From: Christensenella sp. UBA4263
Lineage (GTDB): Bacteria > Bacillota > Clostridia > Christensenellales > Aristaeellaceae
DNA: 31,807 nt
NCBI GenBank assembly: GCA_002395225.1
Contig: DGWH01000086.1
Span: forward strand, 447-32,253
Direction: 5' to 3'
Made by a program: the position numbers and the translations under genes. Within the stretch, counting starts at the first letter, position 1, and the number at the start of each line of letters is the position of its first letter. A model generated the notes under the pieces. The model did no database searches. It was given only the letters and a program-made list of their open reading frames with translations, and was not told the DNA's origin. Shown here one piece after another: positions 1-7,204 of the stretch.

Positions 1-30
1 CAACAATCCATTGCCGTTCAGCGGGAAGAC

Positions 31-60
31 GGATAATAAAAGGGCCGGTTTACCCGGCCC
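31..60 (-). terminator. Intrinsic terminator downstream of thiT
   Basis: Read on the minus strand, a GC stem (GGGCCGG pairing with CCGGCCC, positions 42-48 and 54-60, 5-base loop) is followed by TTTTATTATCC. It lies about 120 bases after the thiT stop codon and in the right orientation to end that transcript. Confidence 0.75.
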
Positions 61-177
61 CTGCTGGATGCAGATTCTTCCTGCCGCTGACTTCAAAGAG
101 TGGCAGGACTTTGCATGGAATAATAATTCTTTTTTTGTAACCTGCAACAGAGATCTGAAACAGGGTTGCTTAAGAGT

Positions 178-822
178 TTACCGTCGTTTGAGCTCGTCCA
201 TGGCTAGCCGGTGCGCAAGATCCCGAATTTGAGGAATCATAGCGATGACGATGCAGATGGCAGCCTCGGGAATCAGGTAAAGGCCGTTATAGACGGCAGA
301 GTAGATGATAACATTCTGACCTTCAGGCGCATACATGCCAAAGAAGATAATTCCGGAAAGGAAAGCACAGAGAAAGCGTCCAAACGTACCGAGGAGAATG
401 CCGGGGATCATTCCCCAGTCTTTGGAGAACTTTGGAGCAAGGCCGCACAGGCCGAGCATGGCAGAGGCAAGCGGATAATCGAGGATCAATTCAACCGGAT
501 GGACAAAATAGGCATCCTGAATAAACAGAAGCATTCCGTAACCGGCGCCAACCAGGAATCCCGGGGCAACACCATACACGTAGGAGAAGAGGAAGAGCGG
601 GAGCATGGAGGCGAGGGTAATGGCGCCGCCCTGTGGAAGGTTATACAGCCGGATACAGGATAAAATGAAAGAAAGTGCGATGCAAAGCGCTGCATTGGCG
701 AGCATGCGTGTGTTCCAGCTTTTCCGGGAGCGGGAGACAAAAAAGATGATGATGCCGGCAATGATGCAGGCAACGAGTGTTCCCCACGTTGCAGGGGAAA
801 GGGAGGAAAAATTGAGAGACAT
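178..822 (-). CDS. thiT: Energy-coupled thiamine transporter substrate-binding subunit ThiT
   Basis: 214-residue, very hydrophobic protein with about six membrane segments, which is the size and layout of ECF S-components of the ThiT/YuaJ family. ThiT captures thiamine in the membrane and works with a shared EcfA/EcfA'/EcfT module, which is not in this window. The start is set at the ATG at 822, preceded at about 8 bases by AAGGAGGGG. A longer reading starting at 879 would begin inside the terminator hairpin of the leader, so it is rejected. The TPP riboswitch directly upstream independently supports a thiamine role. The C-terminal part has the glycine- and aromatic-rich helices expected for the family. 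Assignment is by family resemblance plus riboswitch context; no pocket residue was checked against a structure. Confidence 0.93.
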   Translation of the reverse strand: MSLNFSSLSPATWGTLVACIIAGIIIFFVSRSRKSWNTRMLANAALCIALSFILSCIRLYNLPQGGAITLASMLPLFLFSYVYGVAPGFLVGAGYGMLLFIQDAYFVHPVELILDYPLASAMLGLCGLAPKFSKDWGMIPGILLGTFGRFLCAFLSGIIFFGMYAPEGQNVIIYSAVYNGLYLIPEAAICIVIAMIPQIRDLAHRLAMDELKRR

Positions 823-862
823 GGCTTGTCCCCTCCTTAAATGATATTGCATCAGATCAAGG

Positions 863-895
863 AAAAAAGCGCAGCCCATGACAGGGCTGCGCTTT
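863..895 (-). terminator. Riboswitch-controlled intrinsic terminator (expression platform)
   Basis: On the minus strand a perfect 12-bp stem (GGGCTGCGCTTT pairing with AAAGCGCAGCCC, 884-895 and 866-877, 6-base loop) runs straight into TTTTTTCC. It sits between the TPP aptamer and the thiT start, so it is the expected terminator that forms when TPP is bound. Confidence 0.88.
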
Positions 896-911
896 GAAAC
901 GACTGTTCAAC

Positions 912-996
912 AACTCGCTTCCCTACGGTAGGATTATCTACACAGGTTCAAAGGGACAGGCCATAAGGCCATCTCAGCATACGCGCCCCTAACGAT
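912..996 (-). ncRNA. TPP riboswitch (THI element) controlling thiT
   Basis: Reading the minus strand from about 996 downward, the conserved THI-box blocks appear in order: TTAGGGG, then GCTGAGAT, then CCCTTTGAACCTG, then TAGATAATCCTA, then CGTAGGGAAGCGA. These are the hallmark aptamer segments (CUGAGA, UUGAACCUG, GAUAAU, GUAGGGAA) that bind thiamine pyrophosphate. A terminator follows about 20 bases later and thiT after that, so the switch probably lowers transporter transcription when TPP is plentiful. Confidence 0.97.
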
Positions 997-1012
997 GATT
1001 GATGCGATGCTG

Positions 1013-1041
1013 ATTATAGAGGGGACACGGATGACTGTCAA
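1013..1041 (-). promoter_or_regulatory. Consensus sigma-A promoter for the thiT riboswitch transcript
   Basis: Minus strand: TTGACA at 1041-1036, a 17-base spacer, and TATAAT at 1018-1013. Both hexamers match the consensus exactly. Transcription would start near 1006, just upstream of the aptamer. Confidence 0.92.
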
Positions 1042-1177
1042 GACTGGCTTTTGTACACTTCTGCGAAATCGCCATTCACAGCTCAGGTTTTGTCAGTGAC
1101 CTTTTTCGAGGAGAACGAACAAAATCCCCGGATGGATTTTTGCCATTTGAAAAGCGGGTGAGCTGTCTACAATCGGA

Positions 1178-1206
1178 TTGAATCCGCAGAGCTGTTGTGT
1201 TACGAT
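1178..1206 (+). promoter_or_regulatory. Predicted promoter for the deoxyribonucleotidase gene
   Basis: TTGAAT (1178-1183), 17-base spacer, TACGAT (1201-1206). This leaves a leader of about 95 bases before the ATG at 1307. No further structure was recognised in the rest of the 822-1306 gap beyond the thiT control region. Confidence 0.55.
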
Positions 1207-1306
1207 ACACAAACGACTGAACGAGTACAGATACGCGGTAAATCGGGAACACTGGAAAGCCGGAACAGCACAGGATCAAAGATGGAGAATGAAAAAGGAG
1301 ACAGAA

Positions 1307-1858
1307 ATGACCATTCTTGTAGATATGGATGATACAATTGAACAGCTGCTTGAAGCCTGGGTGAAGCGGGCAAATGAAAAGTTTGACAGGAATGTGACGC
1401 TGGATGAGATTACGGGGTGGAATGTGGCGGCGCCGTATACGGGATTAACCCGAAAGCAGATCTACGATGTGATCTATGAAAAAGGCTTCTGGAAGACGGT
1501 CAAACCAATGCCGGGCGCCGCTGAGGCACTTGAGTATTTCATGAAAAAAGGACATGAGGTATTTATCGTGACGGCAACAGAGCCGGAACATGTGGAGGAG
1601 AAAATGAACGGGCTTCTCTTCCGGTATTTTCCCTTTCTTACCTGGAATCAGGTGATCATTACCGGGCGAAAGCAGATGATTCGCGGCGATGTCCTGATAG
1701 ATGATGGAATTCATAATCTCGAGGGCGGGCAGTACAGAAAGATTCTGTTCACAGCACCGCATAACCGGTTCTATGATGCGGAAGCAAACGGAATGACCCG
1801 GGTCAGAACCTGGGAGGAAGTGGTGGCAATTATTGACGGGATGGAAGTTCCTGACTGA
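1307..1858 (+). CDS. 5'(3')-deoxyribonucleotidase family protein (HAD superfamily)
   Basis: 183 residues, the usual size for the bacterial 5' nucleotidase, deoxy (NT5C) family, which removes phosphate from deoxyribonucleoside monophosphates. The N-terminus MTILVDMDDTIEQL holds the HAD motif I DxDxT with its nucleophilic Asp, and VLIDDGIHNL near residue 125 matches the C-terminal acidic motif. VTATEP provides the motif II Thr region. The start is the ATG at 1307, with AAGGAG ending 6 bases upstream; the reading frame is open further 5' but without motif support. It has its own promoter and no clear terminator before the next gene. The family call is firm; the actual substrate is not shown by sequence. 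Confidence 0.88.
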   Translation: MTILVDMDDTIEQLLEAWVKRANEKFDRNVTLDEITGWNVAAPYTGLTRKQIYDVIYEKGFWKTVKPMPGAAEALEYFMKKGHEVFIVTATEPEHVEEKMNGLLFRYFPFLTWNQVIITGRKQMIRGDVLIDDGIHNLEGGQYRKILFTAPHNRFYDAEANGMTRVRTWEEVVAIIDGMEVPD

Positions 1859-1915
1859 TTGCCGGATGCCTGGCCGGTCATGTGCGGTCTGGCGGGCAAT
1901 TGGATGAAATCTGCT

Positions 1916-1944
1916 TTGATTTTTTCCGCCGGATGCCATATAAT
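1916..1944 (+). promoter_or_regulatory. Predicted promoter for the patatin-like gene
   Basis: TTGATT (1916-1921), 17-base spacer, perfect TATAAT (1939-1944). The start of transcription would be near 1951, giving a leader of about 120 bases. Confidence 0.75.
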
Positions 1945-2069
1945 GTCTTTCTGTTGAAACGGGTTTTCAAAATAAAGGTGACTTTGGATGAAGGCAGTCA
2001 GCCTGAAGGGGCAAAACTGAGAACAGAGCCCCAAACGTCAACTGATTATCTGGGAAGAGGAAATTCAAA

Positions 2070-2927
2070 TTGAATGGTCTGAGTCTTGAAGGCGGAGCAA
2101 TGCGGGGAATGTTTACCTGCGGTGTGCTCGATGTGTTTATGGAAAATGGGGTTCGTTTTGACGGGTGTGCCGGAATCAGCGCGGGCGCAACGTTTGGATG
2201 CAACTACAAATCGGAGCAGATCGGGCGGGCAATCCGTTATAACAAGAAATACGGCAGAGACAGGCGATATTGTTCACTCTGGTCGCTAATTCATACCGGC
2301 GATCTGTACGGGGCGGATTTCTGTTACCGGGAGCTTCCGGAAGAGCTGGATATATTTGACCGTGCCCGGTTTGCAGAGAATCCCATGAAATTCTATATCG
2401 GGGCAACCGATATTGCGACCGGCCTGATTGCGTATCATACGTGCACGGATGGCGGCAGGAAGGATATCGAGTGGATGAGAGCCTCTGCCTCAATGCCGGT
2501 GGTATCCCGGCCTGTTTCGATAGACGGGCGGCTTTATCTGGACGGAGGAATCGTTGAGGCAGTTCCGCTTCCCTATATGGAGCGTCAGGGATATGAACGG
2601 AATGTGGTTATTCTGACGCAGCCCAGGGGGTATCGGAAAGAAAAGGGAAAAGGGACGGCACTCATGGCCTTTCTCCTGAGACGTTACCCGAAGATTGCCG
2701 AGGCTATGCGCAGGCGGTATCTCAATTACAACGAACAGCTGCAGGGAATCTGGGACAAGGCGGACAAAGGGGAGATTCTGGTCATTGCGCCGCCGGAGGC
2801 GCTTGGAATCTCGCGCACGGAAAACGACCCGGAGCAGCTGGAACGTGTGTACCAGATCGGCCGGACAGAAGGAAAGAAAAGGCTGGAGGATGTCAGAGCG
2901 TACCTCGGGATGGAAAACAGGTCTTAA
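2070..2927 (+). CDS. Patatin-like phospholipase family protein (RssA/YjjU type)
   Basis: 285 residues with the complete patatin signature: glycine-rich oxyanion loop LSLEGGAMRG at residues 4-13, nucleophile elbow G-I-S-A-G with Ser37, and the dyad Asp158 in LYLDGGIVE. Such enzymes hydrolyse acyl esters of phospholipids or lysophospholipids through a Ser-Asp dyad. There is no signal peptide, so it probably acts in the cytoplasm or on the inner membrane face. The start is a TTG at 2070 with a purine-rich GGGAAGAGG site about 9 bases upstream; the first ATG (2100) would cut off the oxyanion loop, so TTG is strongly preferred. The C-terminal part after about residue 200 is basic and helical, without a recognised domain. 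The true substrate is unknown. Confidence 0.9.
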   Translation: MNGLSLEGGAMRGMFTCGVLDVFMENGVRFDGCAGISAGATFGCNYKSEQIGRAIRYNKKYGRDRRYCSLWSLIHTGDLYGADFCYRELPEELDIFDRARFAENPMKFYIGATDIATGLIAYHTCTDGGRKDIEWMRASASMPVVSRPVSIDGRLYLDGGIVEAVPLPYMERQGYERNVVILTQPRGYRKEKGKGTALMAFLLRRYPKIAEAMRRRYLNYNEQLQGIWDKADKGEILVIAPPEALGISRTENDPEQLERVYQIGRTEGKKRLEDVRAYLGMENRS

Positions 2928-2929
2928 TT

Positions 2930-2976
2930 GCAGAGACAGGCTGCATTCCAGTGAGGTGAATGCAGCCTGTCTCTGC
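2930..2976. other. Long perfect inverted repeat between convergent genes
   Basis: Nineteen bases (GCAGAGACAGGCTGCATTC, 2930-2948) are repeated exactly as the reverse complement at 2958-2976 with a 9-base loop. It begins 2 bases after the patatin stop. Neither side has a run of T, so it is only a possible terminator for either strand; it could equally be a structured mRNA 3' end. Confidence 0.6.
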
Positions 2977-3039
2977 GGCATCTCTCCCGATGCCGGATAA
3001 ACAGAACGGAGCGGCGGTTTGCCGCCAATTATGCCGGAA

Positions 3040-3594
3040 TTATTGATTCCGGAGCATTTCATCGAGGTGTTCCAGAATGAATTTCTGCGCATCTGTGTTG
3101 TAAAGGATGACCGTATAGGGACCGCTCATGCCGTTTCGGTCCTCGGTGAAGATTCCGAGTGAAAACCCGGCTTCGGTTGGCCACGGACGGGTTTTTCCGG
3201 GTTGTTTCGCAGGGCGCTCTTCCAGGTAGCCCATGTTTTTCATATACGTCTGAATGATCTTATAGCTGAGATTTTGCATCTTGTCAGTGTCAGTTAGAGC
3301 ACTGAGACGGGCTGCAATAGCGGTGACGGCGAGTGGTTTGTCATAGGTATAGCCGGCAATCTGCTCGGCAGTCAGAGCAAAAGGTGCCTTTTTTACAGCG
3401 GCTTTCTTTCGAAGGCCGCCTTTTTCAATGACCTGCCGCAGGACATCGGACACATAGAAAAGGCATCTTGAGATGCGGACGTTGTTGATGATATCGGACT
3501 CGTTCGCCGGCTCGCCGGTAAGAGGATTGACGCCGTTGGCCATCTGGTCAATGTAATGTTTGGCGTGGGTCATAATTTCAAGTTCTGTTGCCAT
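3040..3594 (-). CDS. Conserved hypothetical protein of unknown function
   Basis: 184 residues, no signal peptide and no membrane segment. I do not recognise a named domain. The N-terminal half (residues 1-75, with NPLTGEPANESDIINNVRIS) is mostly helical and ends in a basic patch GGLRKKAAVKKAP. The second half reads like a small helical DNA-binding or regulatory fold (LTAEQIAGYTYDKPLAVTAI) followed by a beta-rich tail. The start is the ATG at 3594, preceded by GGAGG at about 7 bases; an in-frame ATG further upstream (3642) lacks a ribosome site. It stands alone between two strong stem-loops (2930-2976 and 3635-3689). Function cannot be assigned from sequence. Confidence 0.75.
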   Translation of the reverse strand: MATELEIMTHAKHYIDQMANGVNPLTGEPANESDIINNVRISRCLFYVSDVLRQVIEKGGLRKKAAVKKAPFALTAEQIAGYTYDKPLAVTAIAARLSALTDTDKMQNLSYKIIQTYMKNMGYLEERPAKQPGKTRPWPTEAGFSLGIFTEDRNGMSGPYTVILYNTDAQKFILEHLDEMLRNQ

Positions 3595-3634
3595 GTGTTT
3601 TCCTCCGTTGGAACGATTCAGCTGCGTAAAATGG

Positions 3635-3689
3635 ATTCCCACAGAGAAAACCGGCGGGCTTAGAGCTTATGGGTTTCCTCTGTGGGAAT
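3635..3689. other. Stem-loop between the serine hydrolase gene and the hypothetical gene
   Basis: A perfect 12-bp inverted repeat (ATTCCCACAGAG, 3635-3646, with CTCTGTGGGAAT, 3678-3689), extended inward by AAACC/GGTTT across one unpaired base. It is 14 bases beyond the serine hydrolase stop. On the minus strand only CCATTTTACG follows, so termination would be weak at best. Confidence 0.6.
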
Positions 3690-3702
3690 GGACTTATATG
3701 GA

Positions 3703-4848
3703 TCAGGGGAGAGAGGCGTACATGGAGGCCATGAGCTTCGGAATGAAGCGGTAGTGATCTCCGGGCAGATTGCCGGTCAGGTAAACGCAGGTCAGGTTTT
3801 CTGCGGGATCAATGCAGAACCAGTTGCCAAACGCACCGTCCCAGCCCCATTCACCGACGGAACCGTTGATGTCGGCCAGTTCCGGGTTTGTCATGACCCG
3901 CACACCGAGACCGTATCCGTACCCGCGCTGGGTATCCCAGTTGTGTGTCATCTGCTGTTCAGGGGTCAGGTGGTCTCTGGCAATCAGGTCAATGGTTTTG
4001 CGCCCCAGAAGGCGTACGCCGTTCAGTGTGCCGCCGTGCAGCAGCATCTGGGCAAAACGTGAGTAATCCCGGACGGTGGAGAACAGTCCGCCGCCGCCGC
4101 TTTCAAAAGCAGGCTTTTCCGTGGCATAACGGCGTTTGTCCGGCGTCATGCCGTCGTTGATGTGATACAGCGTGGCGGTGCGTTCCTGTTTGTTTTCGGG
4201 AACAAAGAAGCCGGTATCGGTCATCCCGAGGGGATCGAAGATGTTCGTTTTCAGGTACTCTCCGAGAGACATGCCGGAAAGGACTTCAATCACAGCCCCG
4301 AGAATATCAATGGAAAAGCCATACATCCATTGTTTCCCTGGCTCAAAGGCCAGCGGCATCTGCCCAACCAGATTACAGTACGCGGTGGTGTCCATTGAAA
4401 CGGGACCATCCGGGAACAGTTCCTGATCCTTTTTCAGACGAATCCGGGAGGCGGCGTTTTCCGGACCGGGATAGGGAACGCCGCTGGTCATGGTAAAGAG
4501 CTGACGCATGGTTACATCGCCGGCGGCCGGAACGATGTCAATGGTTCCGTCCTGGTTTTCCCTGGCGATGGTCGGGCTGCTGAAGCCGGGCAGATATTCC
4601 CTGACCGGATCCCAGAGCTTGAAGAGACCCTGCTCATACAGCTGCATGATGCCTGCAACCGTGATGACCTTGGACATGGAGGCGATGGGAAAGATGGTGT
4701 CTGTTGTGACGGGAATCTTCTTTTCGATATTGGCGTATCCGCAGCTTTCTGCAAAGCAGGTCTCATCGTTCCGGACAATCATGGCCGTATATCCGGCAAT
4801 CTGGCCGGAGGTGACAAAGTGGTTCAGCGTATCATGTAAAAGATGCAT
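3703..4848 (-). CDS. Serine hydrolase, class C beta-lactamase-like family
   Basis: 381 residues matching the beta-lactamase-related (PF00144) fold used by esterases, D-aminopeptidases and penicillin-binding-like enzymes. The catalytic S-x-x-K is S57-M-S-K60 in IFPIASMSKV, and the tyrosine motif is Tyr176 in QWMYGFSIDILG, where a canonical YxN has Y-G-F. A glycine-rich FESGGGGLFST segment and GYGYGLG near the C-terminus are typical for the esterase-like branch. No signal peptide is present, so it is probably cytoplasmic and is unlikely to be a secreted antibiotic-degrading beta-lactamase. The ATG at 4848 follows CGGAGG at about 7 bases. The substrate cannot be told from sequence. Confidence 0.9.
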   Translation of the reverse strand: MHLLHDTLNHFVTSGQIAGYTAMIVRNDETCFAESCGYANIEKKIPVTTDTIFPIASMSKVITVAGIMQLYEQGLFKLWDPVREYLPGFSSPTIARENQDGTIDIVPAAGDVTMRQLFTMTSGVPYPGPENAASRIRLKKDQELFPDGPVSMDTTAYCNLVGQMPLAFEPGKQWMYGFSIDILGAVIEVLSGMSLGEYLKTNIFDPLGMTDTGFFVPENKQERTATLYHINDGMTPDKRRYATEKPAFESGGGGLFSTVRDYSRFAQMLLHGGTLNGVRLLGRKTIDLIARDHLTPEQQMTHNWDTQRGYGYGLGVRVMTNPELADINGSVGEWGWDGAFGNWFCIDPAENLTCVYLTGNLPGDHYRFIPKLMASMYASLP

Positions 4849-4887
4849 GGCAAGTCCTCCGTTTCATCAGCAGTGGGTGAAATGACC

Positions 4888-4919
4888 CGGGCCTGACGGA
4901 AAGAGTCAGGCCCGTTTTT
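4888..4919. terminator. GC-rich hairpin after the aromatic operon
   Basis: Perfect 10-bp stem CGGGCCTGAC/GTCAGGCCCG (4888-4897, 4905-4914). The T5 run lies on the plus strand side; read in the direction of pheA the hairpin is preceded by A5 and followed by GGGTCATTTC. It probably marks the operon end, but its efficiency on the minus strand is uncertain. Confidence 0.5.
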
Positions 4920-4955
4920 GGTTAAGCGGCGAAGGGTCTGCGGCACGGGGTGTAT

Positions 4956-6089
4956 TCAGGGCCGGGAACTGGTTTCCTCCTGAGGTTCCGCGGCGGCCTT
5001 ATAGGCCCCCAGAAGCCGTCCGTTCTCACAGAAGGTGCTGAGGGATTTCAGGAGAATGGCGAGGGTATCCTCGGTCACATTTCCCGTGAGGTCGACATAG
5101 AACTGGTATTCCCAGTTTTTTCCCTTGATGGGCCGGGATTCAATATGGGTCAGGTTGAAATTGAGCGCCACGAAAGAGGAAAGGGCATGTTGCAGTGTGC
5201 CGCGCTCGTGCCGGAGGGTAAATGTCAGCGTGGCCTTGTCCGGGACCCCGATGGATTTCTGGCTGGCGCTGACGATGATAAAGCGGGTCCGGTTAATGTC
5301 AGAGGACTGGATGCCGGGAACCAGTACCTCAAGGCCGTAATGCCTGGCGGCGAGTGTTGAGGCGATGGCCGCATAGGCTGGATTCCCGGTATCCTTCACG
5401 TATTTGGCCGCGATGGCCGTATTATAATACGGCGTACAGGTCCATTCCGGGTGCTGCGCGAGAAAATCCGGGCACTGGGCAAAGCCCTGTTCATGGCTGT
5501 AAACCGTCGTGATCTCCTCCATCCGGGTTCCCGGGAGAACGAGGAGGTTCTGCTCGACCGGCAGGAGGGTTTCGCCGACGATGTGACAGGAATATTCGCC
5601 CAGCAGGTCATAGACGTCATTGATGGACCCTGAGGAGGTGTTTTCCACCGGGACAACCCCATAGCGGACCTCCTGATCGGCCACAGCCCGAAAAACATCC
5701 CGGAAGGTGCGGCAGCTGTGCCGTTCCGGTTCCTCACCGAAAAAGCCGACGACGGCGCTTTCGCTGAAGGCGCCGGGAACCCCCATATAGGCGATTTTCC
5801 GGGCGTGGATCTGTTCCTCAAGAAAGCGGAGCTGTTCCTGCCGGGACAGCGACATCAGGGTCTCAAACAGTTCCACAATGCCATTATCAAACGTGTGGTC
5901 CTCCAGCTGTTCGACCCGGGCTTTGAGAACCTGCTGTTCCCGGGCCGGATTCAGGATGTCCATGTGGTGTGCCTGTTTGTACAGGGCAATATCTCTTGAA
6001 ACACGCATCCGTTCCTCAAACAGATGGACAATCTGGGTATCAATCCGGTCAATGGATTTGCGCGATGCGGCGATATCAGGTACTTGCAT
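4956..6089 (-). CDS. pheA: Bifunctional chorismate mutase / prephenate dehydratase (P-protein)
   Basis: 377 residues with three domains in order: AroQ-type chorismate mutase (about 5-90, RKSIDRIDTQIVHLFEERM then ISRDIALYK-like helix), prephenate dehydratase (about 97-275, starting KIAYMGVPGAFSESA and ending with the N-R-T-R-F motif needed for catalysis), and a C-terminal ACT domain (about 283-365) with the ESRP motif that binds phenylalanine. It converts chorismate through prephenate to phenylpyruvate, and the ACT domain implies feedback inhibition by Phe. It is the last gene of the aromatic operon, 14 bases after aroC, with AAGGAAAGGAA before its ATG. Length is normal for the family. Confidence 0.97.
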   Translation of the reverse strand: MQVPDIAASRKSIDRIDTQIVHLFEERMRVSRDIALYKQAHHMDILNPAREQQVLKARVEQLEDHTFDNGIVELFETLMSLSRQEQLRFLEEQIHARKIAYMGVPGAFSESAVVGFFGEEPERHSCRTFRDVFRAVADQEVRYGVVPVENTSSGSINDVYDLLGEYSCHIVGETLLPVEQNLLVLPGTRMEEITTVYSHEQGFAQCPDFLAQHPEWTCTPYYNTAIAAKYVKDTGNPAYAAIASTLAARHYGLEVLVPGIQSSDINRTRFIIVSASQKSIGVPDKATLTFTLRHERGTLQHALSSFVALNFNLTHIESRPIKGKNWEYQFYVDLTGNVTEDTLAILLKSLSTFCENGRLLGAYKAAAEPQEETSSRP

Positions 6090-6103
6090 AGATGTTCCTT
6101 TCC

Positions 6104-7204
6104 TTAAGGCTGAGGTCTGGTGGCAGCGTCATCCATGGACAGTTCCAGCAGGGTAATGGCCAGAATGCTCTCGATGACGACGGCGGCACGCGGGACGATG
6201 CACGGATCATGACGGCCGTGAATTTCCAGAGTGGTGTCATTTTTGGTGTTCAGGTCGACGGTATGCTGAGGCCTTGAGATGGACGGCGTCGGCTTGAGGG
6301 TGACCCGGACCAGAACCGGCATTCCGTTGGTAATGCCGCCGGTCACCCCGCCGTTGTGATTGGTGAGGCAGATGACACGGCCGTTCTCATAGGCCATGGC
6401 GTCGTTGGCCTGACTGCCGGTGAGATCGGCGATGGCCGTGCCGTCGCCGAATTCCACGGCCTTGACGGCCGGAACGGAAAAGGCGAGGGTGGAAAAGACA
6501 CTTTCCACCGAACCGAAAAACGGGGAGCCGATGCCGGCGGGAACGCCGACGGCGGCACACTCAACGCATCCGCCCACACTGTCCAGCGCGGATTTGGCCT
6601 CTTCCACATGTTGCCGCATCGCCGCCTCCGTGCCGGGATCAATGAGCGGGAAGGAGGAGGCGGAAAGACGGCTGAGAAGAGCGGGATCGGGGCGGACACT
6701 GTCCATGGGCGCATCATGAACGGGCCCGATGCGCGCGATGTGTGAGCCGATGGTGATCCCCCGCTCACGCAGAATGGCCCGGGCGATGGAGCCGGCAAAG
6801 ACCAGCGGCGCCGTCAGGCGGCCGGAAAAGTGTCCGCCGCCGCGGGGGTCATTGAAGCCGCCGTACTTGATTTGTCCGGCGTAGTCCGCATGACCGGGAC
6901 GCATGCGCCCGACCAGGGAACGGTAGTCACCGCTGTGCATGTTGGTGTTGCGGATGAGGCCGCATACCGGTGTTCCGCAGGCACGCCCGTTAAGGACGCC
7001 GGAGAGAATTTCCACCTGATCCGCTTCCCGGCGGGCTGTGGCCGTGGGATCCCTGCCCGGTGCGCGCCGGGCCATGAATCGGGCGATTTCGTTTTCATCG
7101 ATGGGTGTGCCGGCGGGAATTCCGTCAATGACGATGCCGATTCCCGGCCCGTGGGATTCGCCGAAAATGGTGAGGCGAAAGTGCTCGCCAAAATTACCCC
7201 TCAT
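6104..7204 (-). CDS. aroC: Chorismate synthase
   Basis: 366 residues. The N-terminus MRGNFGEHFRLTIFGESHGPGIG is the family signature, followed by the R-A-P-G-R-D and HSGDYRS loops that hold FMN and the substrate, and GGGHFSGRLTAP. Near the C-terminus NHNGGVTGGITNGMP and HDPCIVPRAAVV are also typical. The enzyme makes chorismate from EPSP with reduced FMN. The ATG at 7204 has GGAGG about 8 bases upstream and overlaps the 3' end of aroA by 11 bases, suggesting translational coupling. A longer open frame reaching 7351 exists but encodes no family sequence and is read inside aroA. Confidence 0.98.
   Translation of the reverse strand: MRGNFGEHFRLTIFGESHGPGIGIVIDGIPAGTPIDENEIARFMARRAPGRDPTATARREADQVEILSGVLNGRACGTPVCGLIRNTNMHSGDYRSLVGRMRPGHADYAGQIKYGGFNDPRGGGHFSGRLTAPLVFAGSIARAILRERGITIGSHIARIGPVHDAPMDSVRPDPALLSRLSASSFPLIDPGTEAAMRQHVEEAKSALDSVGGCVECAAVGVPAGIGSPFFGSVESVFSTLAFSVPAVKAVEFGDGTAIADLTGSQANDAMAYENGRVICLTNHNGGVTGGITNGMPVLVRVTLKPTPSISRPQHTVDLNTKNDTTLEIHGRHDPCIVPRAAVVIESILAITLLELSMDDAATRPQP

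Noticed and set aside
11..232. 73-residue plus-strand frame at the left edge
   Set aside because: It covers the thiT terminator and the end of thiT on the opposite strand, with no ribosome site or family match.
3703..4848. True antibiotic-degrading beta-lactamase
   Set aside because: No signal peptide, and the Y-x-N motif is replaced by Y-G-F; the esterase/peptidase-like branch fits better.
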